A stretch of 64,000 bases of DNA from Bacteroidota bacterium (GTDB taxonomy: Bacteria > Bacteroidota > Bacteroidia > Cytophagales > Cyclobacteriaceae): contig JAFDYX010000027.1 of the NCBI GenBank assembly GCA_018267215.1, forward strand, positions 1-64,000. The letters run 5' to 3'. Under the pieces are notes generated by a model. That model had not been told where the DNA came from. It saw only the letters and a program-made list of their open reading frames with translations, and searched no databases. The position numbers and the translations under genes were made by a program. Shown here piece by piece: positions 35,033-42,685 of this stretch. Every line of letters begins with the position of its first letter. The stretch's first letter is position 1.

Positions 35033-36036
35033 TATTTATAATAGATCAGTTCTGCTTTAAACTTAGAGTCGGTGGCGCCCAATTTGTCGTAAGCTGACTT
35101 AGAAATTTTTATCACAGTTCCTTCCGCTGCATTCAATACGCCTGCCACGCGTACAAACACCTCGCGTTGTGTGGCTTCATTTCGCACTTTTAAGATGGAA
35201 CCTACTTTGGCTGTTTTGTGCCAGGCCAGATATTTCCTGCCTCCATCCGTTCCGTCCATCAGTTCTGCCATGCCGGTTTCATGAACTTCTTCAGACCCGA
35301 TTACGCTTTCAGATATTTTGATGTCGGGTTTTGTCGGCAATGTTTCCTGCTTCGTTGGCTGGGGCTGGCTGGTGATGCTTTCGGGTACAGACATAGGGGG
35401 CAGAACAAAAAGCGGTTGCCCTTTCTTCACTTCGTCAGTAGTGAGGTGGTTCCACTCGCGCAATTGTTGCAGTGTAGCTCCATACGTTTTGGCTATCGAA
35501 AAGAGTGTCTCCTTTTCGGTTACGGTATGTACGCCCTTCAATCTCTTGTAATCAGGTGGCGGCAGGGTTGCTTTTGCTGCCGGTGCTTTGACGATCAGTT
35601 CCTGCCCGACAGAGAGTGTATTGTCTGGCATGTTATTCCATTTTTTTAAATCATCTACGCTCACATCATACATTCTAGCTATGGAAAACAACGTTTCTTT
35701 GGCAGCAACCTTGTGGGTACTGTTATCTTTTTGTGAACTTGATTTTTGCGCGTAAGGAATTTTCAGTTCCTGCCCCACTGCCAGACCGGCATCGGCCTTG
35801 GGGTTGTGTTGCACAATCTCTGCTACGGTTACTTTATATTTTCGCGAAATAGCAAAAAGAGTTTCTTTCGGATCCACCTGATGGATGATGAACGACTTGC
35901 CGTTGATTACCTCCACCCGAAGCGAATCGGCAGGACTGGCTGCACCGGTATATGCCAAAAGCCAAAAACCGGAGGCCAAAAACAAAAAACGACCAATGCC
36001 GCCTTTCCATACCAACACTTGTCCTTGAATTTTCAT
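35032..36036 (-). CDS. LysM-repeat exported protein
   Basis: This 334-residue protein has an N-terminal signal/anchor (RFLFLASGFWLLAYTG) and three LysM domains starting near residues 53, 107 and 167. Each has the form KETLFAIS or KETLFSIA, then WN or HNP, then VGQEL or KGQPL. A C-terminal domain (residues about 265-334, YLAWHKTAKVGSILKVRNEAT) resembles the double-psi barrel of RlpA-type proteins. It likely binds peptidoglycan in the periplasm. It is first in the operon; a TTTTG...TAATTTTT pair upstream on the minus strand may be its promoter. It is divergent from the NfeD-like gene. Confidence 0.9.
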   Translation of the reverse strand: MKIQGQVLVWKGGIGRFLFLASGFWLLAYTGAASPADSLRVEVINGKSFIIHQVDPKETLFAISRKYKVTVAEIVQHNPKADAGLAVGQELKIPYAQKSSSQKDNSTHKVAAKETLFSIARMYDVSVDDLKKWNNMPDNTLSVGQELIVKAPAAKATLPPPDYKRLKGVHTVTEKETLFSIAKTYGATLQQLREWNHLTTDEVKKGQPLFVLPPMSVPESITSQPQPTKQETLPTKPDIKISESVIGSEEVHETGMAELMDGTDGGRKYLAWHKTAKVGSILKVRNEATQREVFVRVAGVLNAAEGTVIKISKSAYDKLGATDSKFKAELIYYK

Positions 36037-36086
36037 CGTAAAAAATTAAACGTGATTATCTTTATACAAAAATACAACCCTTTGTG

Positions 36087-37430
36087 ATGATGCGAAAACT
36101 GCTGCTCGTTCTGCCTCTTCTTCTTTCTTTTACCCTTTATGCCCAGCCGAAGAAAAAGGTAATGGTGATGGACATCAAAGCGGAAATAGACCCACGTATG
36201 CTGCGCTATGTAAAACTGTCGTTAGCACATGCCAATAAAACGCAGGCCGATTATGTGGTTATTGACATGGACACCTATGGGGGTGTGTTAACAGATGCCA
36301 AGGAGATTGTGGATTTGATCATGGATTTTAAAAAACCGATTTGGGTGTTTATCAACTCCGATGCCGCCTCGGCCGGGGCTTTGATTTCCATTGCGTGCGA
36401 CAGCATCTACATGTCGCCCGGAGCCAGCATCGGGGCAGCCACCGTGGTAGAAGGCGATGGCAAAGCCGCACCCGACAAATACCAGTCGTACATGCGCTCC
36501 ATCATGCGCTCGACCGCAGAAGAAAACCACCGCGATCCGCGCATAGCGGAAGGAATGGTGGATGAGCGGGTTATAATTGACAGCATCAAGCAGGCCGGCA
36601 AGGTAATTACCTTCACAACCCTCGAAGCCATCCGACACGGCTATTGCGAAGCCAAGGTCAACTCCATCGAAGAAATTTTGAAGAGAAACAAAATCGAGAA
36701 TTACGAGATAGATCACTTTCAATTGAATGCAACGGAAAAAATTATTGCCTTTTTCTTGAATCCATTCATTAGTGGAATACTGATTCTTTGCATCCTTGGC
36801 GGGATTTATTTTGAGTTTCAGGCGCCCGGCACGCTCTTCCCGATTGCAGCCGCAATTGTTGCCCTGCTTCTCTACTTAGTTCCTTATTATTTAAACGGCC
36901 TTGCCCAATATTGGGAAATCATTGCCCTGTTTGTGGGCATCCTTTTGCTGCTGGCCGAAATTTTTGTCATCCCCGGTTTTGGTGTGGCCGGCATTGCGGG
37001 AATTACCCTCACCGTGGTATCGTTGGTTTTGATTATGCTCAACAACGACTTTTTCAATTTTGAATTTGTACCCTTTGGTGCTATTGTAAAAGCAACTTTC
37101 GCCACCATTGGCGGGCTTACCGGTGGAGCCTTGCTGTTGTTTTTTGGCGGTGCCAAGCTAACCCAGACAAAAGCCTTTAAGAAAATCGCCCTGACCGACA
37201 CCCAGAAAAGTTCGCAGGGTTATTCGGTTAATACGGCATCTAAAGAATTGATCGGCCAAGCCGGCACAGCCTATACCGTGCTTCGCCCCAGCGGCAAAGT
37301 ATTGATAGCTGGCGATGTGTACGATGCATTCACCCGGGGCGAGTATATTCCAAAAGGTGAGCCTGTTGAAGTAATCGGCACGGAAGGAATTACTTTGAAA
37401 GTAAGAATGATCGTACCCGATTCAAAATAA
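36087..37430 (+). CDS. NfeD family membrane serine protease
   Basis: This 447-residue protein starts with a signal peptide (KLLLVLPLLLSFTLYAQ). A ClpP-like domain follows with the nucleophile Ser95 in SDAASAGALI, close in position to Ser97 of the archaeal NfeD protease. About four membrane segments lie between 220 and 345, and a C-terminal OB-fold domain ends the protein (GQAGTAYTVLRPSGKVLIAG). This is the full-length NfeD-1b layout, linked to membrane quality control with stomatin-type partners; no stomatin gene is adjacent here. GTG at 36084 and ATGs at 36087 and 36090 are all possible starts. Confidence 0.9.
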   Translation: MMRKLLLVLPLLLSFTLYAQPKKKVMVMDIKAEIDPRMLRYVKLSLAHANKTQADYVVIDMDTYGGVLTDAKEIVDLIMDFKKPIWVFINSDAASAGALISIACDSIYMSPGASIGAATVVEGDGKAAPDKYQSYMRSIMRSTAEENHRDPRIAEGMVDERVIIDSIKQAGKVITFTTLEAIRHGYCEAKVNSIEEILKRNKIENYEIDHFQLNATEKIIAFFLNPFISGILILCILGGIYFEFQAPGTLFPIAAAIVALLLYLVPYYLNGLAQYWEIIALFVGILLLLAEIFVIPGFGVAGIAGITLTVVSLVLIMLNNDFFNFEFVPFGAIVKATFATIGGLTGGALLLFFGGAKLTQTKAFKKIALTDTQKSSQGYSVNTASKELIGQAGTAYTVLRPSGKVLIAGDVYDAFTRGEYIPKGEPVEVIGTEGITLKVRMIVPDSK

Positions 37431-37508
37431 TCCAACGATTTTGCTCAACTTTCCTATTGTAGGGTCTCCTCTCTATTTAAGAGTTCATTAACTTGCCCCA
37501 AAAAATTG

Positions 37509-38279
37509 ATGAAAGGTTTACTGATAGATATGGACGGGGTTATTTATGTGGGCGATACCCTGATTTCCGGAGCTGATGTTTTTATCAACCGCTTATTGAA
37601 GGAGAATATTCCTTTTATGTTCATGACCAACAACAGCCAGCGTACCCGCATTGATGCGGTGCGCAAACTCGGGCGCATGGGCATTCAGGTAAGCGAAGAA
37701 CACGTATATACCAGCGCCATGGCTACGGGCACATTTCTGGCGAGCCAAACACCTAAAGGAACAGCTTTTGTGCTGGGCGAAGGTGGGTTGATTTCATCAC
37801 TGCACGAAAATGGTATTTCGCTCGTCAATTCCGACCCTGATTTTGTGGTGTTGGGCGAAGGCCGGAATTTTACTTTGGAGATGGTGCAGAAAGCCGTGAA
37901 CATGATTTTGGCGGGCTCAAAATTCGTCATCACCAACCGCGATCCATCGCCCAAGAAAAAGGGGTGGGACAATTTGGGTATTGCCGCCACCAGCGCCATG
38001 ATAGAAGAAGCTACGGGCGTAAAAGCTTTTGTGGTGGGCAAGCCCGGGCCGGTTATGATGCGCTCGGCCCGCAAAGCATTGGGACTTGAAACAGCCGACA
38101 CTACTATTATTGGTGATACCATGGATACCGACATTCGCGGTGGCGTGCAAATGGGTTACAAAACAATATTAGTATTGACCGGAGTTACCAAAAAGGAAGA
38201 TTTGGTTCGGTTTGCCTTTAAACCTGATCAAGTAGCTGATTCTGTGAAAGACATTCGGCTACCGCTGGCTTGGTGGTAA
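37509..38279 (+). CDS. HAD-IIA family phosphatase (NagD-like)
   Basis: This 256-residue HAD hydrolase of subclass IIA has the nucleophile and acid Asp7 and Asp9 in LLIDMDGVIYVG, motif II in FMTNNSQRT, and motifs III/IV in VVGKPGPVMM and GDTMDTDIRGG. The NagD group removes phosphate from sugar phosphates, nucleotides or 2-phosphoglycolate. The substrate is not decidable here. The ATG at 37509 is preferred over the TTG one codon earlier. Confidence 0.92.
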   Translation: MKGLLIDMDGVIYVGDTLISGADVFINRLLKENIPFMFMTNNSQRTRIDAVRKLGRMGIQVSEEHVYTSAMATGTFLASQTPKGTAFVLGEGGLISSLHENGISLVNSDPDFVVLGEGRNFTLEMVQKAVNMILAGSKFVITNRDPSPKKKGWDNLGIAATSAMIEEATGVKAFVVGKPGPVMMRSARKALGLETADTTIIGDTMDTDIRGGVQMGYKTILVLTGVTKKEDLVRFAFKPDQVADSVKDIRLPLAWW

Positions 38280-38358
38280 ACATCACGCTGTCTTTTTGGA
38301 TAAAATAACCATATTCCTTCATCCCTATCGTCATTTGCAAAATAGCCCAAAGGGCGAG

Positions 38359-38391
38359 TTTGGAAGTAATCAGAATAAATTGCTACCTTCG
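38359..38391 (+). promoter_or_regulatory. Candidate promoter of the RRM protein gene
   Basis: TTTG at 38359-38362, a 21-nt spacer and TACCTTCG at 38384-38391 (one mismatch to TAnnTTTG) fit the Bacteroidota promoter. Transcription would begin near 38397, giving a 5' untranslated region of about 105 nt before the ATG at 38502. Such a long leader could carry cold-shock or autoregulatory structure. Confidence 0.45.
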
Positions 38392-38501
38392 CACCTGTTA
38401 ATGATATAAATCCCACCTGGTAGTATTCAATCCATTCGTTTATTGTCAGCATAGATCTTATTGAGTTAGCAAGAAAATTTTTCACTTAATTTATTAAACA
38501 A

Positions 38502-38783
38502 ATGAACATTTACGTAGCCAACATTCCTTGGAAAGCAACCGAGGATCAGTTGAAGGAGTTATTTAGCCAGTATGGCGAAGTATCTTCTGCCAAGGTCATC
38601 ATGGACAAAGTAACGCAGCGCAGCCGCGGTTTTGGCTTTGTGGAAATGAGCGATGATGGTGGCCGCAATGCCATCAACGAACTCAACGGTCGTGATTTCT
38701 TGGGCAAGAACCTGGTTGTGAACGAAGCCCGTCCGCGTGAAGAACGCCCGGCACGTTCAGGTGGTTTCCGCAGAAACGATTAA
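38502..38783 (+). CDS. RRM-domain RNA-binding protein
   Basis: This 93-residue protein consists of one RNA recognition motif with RNP2 IYVANI at the start and RNP1 RGFGFVEM near residue 46, then a short Arg-rich tail (REERPARSGGFRRND). Small RRM proteins of this kind replace or complement cold-shock proteins in Bacteroidota and cyanobacteria and bind single-stranded RNA. It is a single-gene transcript: a candidate promoter with a long leader lies upstream and a terminator directly downstream. Confidence 0.93.
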   Translation: MNIYVANIPWKATEDQLKELFSQYGEVSSAKVIMDKVTQRSRGFGFVEMSDDGGRNAINELNGRDFLGKNLVVNEARPREERPARSGGFRRND

Positions 38784-38806
38784 TCTGATCTTAACCGATA
38801 AAATCC

Positions 38807-38834
38807 AATGCCGGCATGTCCGGCATTTTTTTTT
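38807..38834 (+). terminator. Rho-independent terminator after the RRM gene
   Basis: An 8-bp stem AATGCCGG/CCGGCATT with a short loop is followed by a run of T to 38834. It lies 24 nt after the RRM stop and just before the convergent YkgJ-type gene. Confidence 0.85.
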
Positions 38835-38837
38835 GAC

Positions 38838-39413
38838 TCATCGGTAGGCATAGTAGCTCAGCACTTTTTCAATAGCTTTCCGTATGGCTGCATTGATAGG
38901 AAAAAAATCGCGCGATAAATCAAAATCTATAGAAGCCAACTGCATATAGTATTCGTGCATTACAGGCACCGGCAGCCCCAGTTTTATTTTTTCATTTGCT
39001 TTTTCAATCTGATCCACCTGTTCGGTCTTAATGATTGAACAGGTTACCAACTCTTTTTCACCATACTTATTAGTGCGGGCAGCATAGCCAAACAAACGGC
39101 AGATCAGCCCGCGGTGCGCATACTGCGAACATAACCCTGCCCCGCTTTGGGTAGGATTTAATATCAGACAAACAGCAGAATCAGATTCGCTGGTTTTTGT
39201 CAGCCACGCTTCCGCTAATCCTTGTTGGTATAGATGATGGGCGAACGGGAGAAACTCTAAAACAGTGGCTTCAATGTCGGGCTTAAAACAACATTTGCCA
39301 CAACCCCATTGGCAGTGAAGAGATGTTTCATTTTGAAAAGATGCTATCGCCCGGTCTAACTGATCGAAGATTGATTGAACTGCATTTATCTTGTTTACCA
39401 ATTCGTCTGTCAT
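38838..39413 (-). CDS. YkgJ-type cysteine cluster protein
   Basis: This 191-residue cytoplasmic protein has the zinc or iron-binding cysteine pattern of the YkgJ (CxxCxxCC) family. The N-terminal CQWGCGKCCFKPDI and the later CSQYAHRGLICRLFGYA (Cys-x8-CR-x-FG) are visible. The function is unknown. Its ATG overlaps the stop of the helicase-nuclease gene by 4 nt (ATGA), so it is translated with that gene, though a role in DNA repair is only inferred. Confidence 0.8.
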   Translation of the reverse strand: MTDELVNKINAVQSIFDQLDRAIASFQNETSLHCQWGCGKCCFKPDIEATVLEFLPFAHHLYQQGLAEAWLTKTSESDSAVCLILNPTQSGAGLCSQYAHRGLICRLFGYAARTNKYGEKELVTCSIIKTEQVDQIEKANEKIKLGLPVPVMHEYYMQLASIDFDLSRDFFPINAAIRKAIEKVLSYYAYR

Positions 39414-42400
39414 GCCGTAAAGTCAAGCCCCAACTGATTTTTATTTTTTACTTTCTTCCGATTTAAAAGTGTAACCTGTTGCACTTCCATCTCATCGCTC
39501 AGGTAAAGCAAGTAGCCTTGTGTTTGAAAGCCCATGTCGTTCAGCAACATGCAATATTCGGCAACCTGTTCCTGATCCTTTTTCTGTTTAGTTCCTGTTT
39601 TATAATCTATCACCACAGCCTGTTGACCTTGCAGCAATAGCCGATCTATACGCCATTCCTTCCCTCCGGGCGAAAGAGTTGATACCTCTGTTTGTATATT
39701 CCATTTTTCCGTAAACCAGTCAGCCACTTGCGGATTAGCCAGCATAGATGTAAGCATTGCATTCAATTCTTTTTTTTCATCAACATTTACCTCACCACTC
39801 GCTTCTAAATAAAATATAGCCTTGTCCACATCGCTGGCCAGTTTTACCCGAGACAAAAGCGCATGCAGACGTTTGCCTCTCTCCTGCTTATCGCGCTGTC
39901 CTTCTGTGCCGGGTTCCGTGTTCGTTCGTTTTATGATCAACTTCGTTCGCCACGATTGGGTGAGGTATGTACTTAATGAAGATGAGATCGGCTTTCTTTT
40001 TAAAACAGGTGTGGCGGCCGGCATACTGCCCGATTGGTAAGTCAGGGTTGTTTCATTCCAATTAGCGACCAGCTCAGGCGACTGCATGATGGCTTTGTGC
40101 ACCCAATCGGACACATTATTTTTATTATTATAGGGTGCAAAAACAAATAGCCCTTTTTCTGCCCGTGTAAATGCTACGTACAGCAAGTTCAGGTTATCCA
40201 AATGGGTACGATTTTTTTCAGTTTGATAGACCTCTTCAAAAAATGTATTGGCCAATCCGGAAGAATATTTAACCGGGAGATAGCCCAACGAAGAAAAAGG
40301 CTCGTGTTCTAATTTCTCCCACAGCAATGGCCCCATATTACCTTCATGATCAGTTGCCCAGGCGCAAAAGGGGATGATCACATATTGAAACTGCAAGCCT
40401 TTGGCTTTATGTAGTGTAAACAAGCGCATGGCATCAGCATCGGCTGGTGCGGTAATATATTGTTTGTCTTTGGCATCTTTCCACCACTCCAAAAAAGACA
40501 ACAAGTCGTTTGGGTTGCGATAAGAAAACTCCAGCACCCGGTTTTGAAAAGCCAGCAAGTAGGCCAGTTCTGTTAACTGATCTTTTAAAGAAAAAATATC
40601 AATCAATGTTTCCGTCAACTCGAAGAGTGGTAGTTTTTTCAGAAAATGTTTTTGTTTTGAAAATGATGTGGGTAATAAACTTTCAAACGCGGCTGTGGCG
40701 CAAATTAAAAACACATCGTTCCACGATTTTCCCGGCTGATGAATGCGTGTGTACTCGTATGCTAATTGTGTACGGGCTATGGCATCTTCGGGATGCAGCA
40801 GGTACGTCATGGCTGCCGTCAGCAGTTTTACCGTGGAGGCATTGCCTATGCAAAGCGACTCATTGGAGATAACATCATACACACAACCCGGCTGAGCCAA
40901 CAAGGAATCTTTTCGTTTGGCCAAATATGAAATGATTTCTTCGCCCTCTTTGTTTTTACGAACCAGCAAAGCGATATGGCCGGGTGCCACACCACGTTGC
41001 TGCAGTTCTTCAATCTTCTTGGCAGTCTGCGCTAAGGCAGCTGTTTTCCATCCTTCCGTTTTCGAATCCTCTATCATTGTTACCTGCACCCATCCATTAT
41101 CTGTTTTTACAGGTGTTTGTTCTACATCGTTATACTCTTTTACTGAAATGCCCTGAGCAGGCAAAAGTGTGGTGGCCAATGTTTGAAACAGTCTGTTATT
41201 AAATGCAACAATTTCAGAGTCGCTCCTAAAATTTTTATCGAGCAAAAATATTTTGGTGCGGCTTTCTCCTGCTTCCCGGCCGGCTTGCTGCTGCAGCAAA
41301 TCTTGATCGCCCCCGCGCCAGCGGTAGATAGCCTGCTTTACATCGCCTACCAATAAACAGGCATATCCGCTATCGAGGCTGTTGTAGATCAGCGGTTTTA
41401 AATTTTTCCACTGCAGGCCGGAGGTATCCTGAAACTCGTCTATCAGATAATGGCGATAAAATGAACCGATTTTTTCGTATATAAAAGGCGTGTCGCTATT
41501 GTCTATAATTTGGCTAAGGAAGTAAGCGGCCTCAGCCAATAGTAAAATATTGTTTTCGTGTTTATAGTCGCTCAGTTTTCTGGATACATCGGAGAGCAGC
41601 CCAAACATAGAAAACTGGGCGAGTATTGCTTCGGCTGTGCAGGCGCCTTTCATCTTATTCTCGCGGCTGTCCATCATTTCGCGAAACAGAGAAACCCATT
41701 GTACTTCTGCTTGCTGTACTAACTGTTTGTATTGAGGGTGCTCTTTATTAAACCAGTTTGCCGCATCGTACATCTCACCCCTTATATTTAATTTATCTTC
41801 TGTTGAGGTAGCTTGGCCAAGTTTTTTTACAATAGTATAGACACTTCCTTTCGTTTTGTATTTAAAATAATCTGTAGTTAAGCCTCTTGAAACAAATCCG
41901 GTAAATATCTGCTGTGCCCTGCTCTTATTGTATTGAATAAATTCTTCTCGTATGGCATACAACATGTTGCGGGTAGCCTGAAAAAAATTTTCCTGACTTG
42001 TCGTTTCATTTACCTCTTTTTCTATGGCTTTAAATTCTTCGCGAAAAATCTGGTCAGAAAATTTGAGTAGGCTCTGGCGCATATCCCACGACTTTTCATT
42101 TTCCAGGTTCTGCAAGGCCAGCTCAACAATCCAGTTGGTCAGTTCTTTTTTGTGCCCCAGCTCGTCCATTAAATTTTTGATGACCATTTCCATTACGTCA
42201 TCGTGTTCTATTTCCAGATTGTAGTCGCTCGAAATACCGGCCTCGCGTGTGAACGAACGGATCACACGTTGAAAAAATGCGTCAATGGTGCTGATAGAAA
42301 AATGCTGATACCCATGCAGGATGGCCGACTGCACTTCGCGCACGCGTTCGCGAAAGGTGGCTTCATCTAATTTTAATTCGTTCATCAACTCTTGGGCAAG

Positions 42401-42610
42401 GTTATCTTCTTCGCCCCGGATAAATGCCTGGAGATAATGCATAATCCGGTCTTTCATTTCCTGCATACTCTTGTTGGTAAACGTTACCGCCAAAATGTGC
42501 TGATAATAATCAGACCGAAACTGTAGAGCCAGCCTCAGATATTCTTTGGCCAATGTGCGCGTTTTGCCCGAGCCTGCCGAAGAACGATAAATATGAAAAA
42601 CAGATGCCAC
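39410..42610 (-). CDS. UvrD-type helicase with RecB/AddA-like nuclease
   Basis: This 1066-residue superfamily 1A helicase has Walker A at residues 10-17 (SSAGSGKT), Walker B/DExx as LIDEFQDTSG near 390, motif VI-like YVAFTRAEKGLFV near 800, and a C-terminal PD-(D/E)XK nuclease with VIDYKTGTK near 998. This is the AddA/RecB layout for processing double-strand breaks. An AddB-type partner is not next to it. The start is GTG at 42610, directly before the conserved N-terminus; TACCTTCG just upstream on the minus strand may be a -7 element. It is coupled to the YkgJ-type gene. Confidence 0.92.
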   Translation of the reverse strand: MASVFHIYRSSAGSGKTRTLAKEYLRLALQFRSDYYQHILAVTFTNKSMQEMKDRIMHYLQAFIRGEEDNLAQELMNELKLDEATFRERVREVQSAILHGYQHFSISTIDAFFQRVIRSFTREAGISSDYNLEIEHDDVMEMVIKNLMDELGHKKELTNWIVELALQNLENEKSWDMRQSLLKFSDQIFREEFKAIEKEVNETTSQENFFQATRNMLYAIREEFIQYNKSRAQQIFTGFVSRGLTTDYFKYKTKGSVYTIVKKLGQATSTEDKLNIRGEMYDAANWFNKEHPQYKQLVQQAEVQWVSLFREMMDSRENKMKGACTAEAILAQFSMFGLLSDVSRKLSDYKHENNILLLAEAAYFLSQIIDNSDTPFIYEKIGSFYRHYLIDEFQDTSGLQWKNLKPLIYNSLDSGYACLLVGDVKQAIYRWRGGDQDLLQQQAGREAGESRTKIFLLDKNFRSDSEIVAFNNRLFQTLATTLLPAQGISVKEYNDVEQTPVKTDNGWVQVTMIEDSKTEGWKTAALAQTAKKIEELQQRGVAPGHIALLVRKNKEGEEIISYLAKRKDSLLAQPGCVYDVISNESLCIGNASTVKLLTAAMTYLLHPEDAIARTQLAYEYTRIHQPGKSWNDVFLICATAAFESLLPTSFSKQKHFLKKLPLFELTETLIDIFSLKDQLTELAYLLAFQNRVLEFSYRNPNDLLSFLEWWKDAKDKQYITAPADADAMRLFTLHKAKGLQFQYVIIPFCAWATDHEGNMGPLLWEKLEHEPFSSLGYLPVKYSSGLANTFFEEVYQTEKNRTHLDNLNLLYVAFTRAEKGLFVFAPYNNKNNVSDWVHKAIMQSPELVANWNETTLTYQSGSMPAATPVLKRKPISSSLSTYLTQSWRTKLIIKRTNTEPGTEGQRDKQERGKRLHALLSRVKLASDVDKAIFYLEASGEVNVDEKKELNAMLTSMLANPQVADWFTEKWNIQTEVSTLSPGGKEWRIDRLLLQGQQAVVIDYKTGTKQKKDQEQVAEYCMLLNDMGFQTQGYLLYLSDEMEVQQVTLLNRKKVKNKNQLGLDFTA

Positions 42611-42685
42611 CGTGAAAATGAAAAATCGAAGGTACTCATCTGTTTAGATTTGTAAAATTCCCTAACTTGAAAAAGAATTATACCC

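Noticed and set aside
35218..35649. Plus-strand open frame of 143 codons
   Set aside because: It is a shadow of the LysM protein gene with an odd, Cys/Phe-rich composition and no domain.
38228..38485. An 85-codon minus-strand open frame covering the gap before the RRM gene
   Set aside because: It overlaps the 3' end of the HAD gene, has no recognisable domain, and the region is better explained as promoter and leader of the RRM gene.
38838..42610. Possible defence island formed by the RecB-like helicase-nuclease and the YkgJ-type protein
   Set aside because: The helicase-nuclease has standard AddA/RecB repair features and its neighbours (RRM protein, patatin, SMUG2-type glycosylase) are not a known defence set; the patatin is multi-span membrane-anchored, unlike CBASS effectors, and no cyclase is present.
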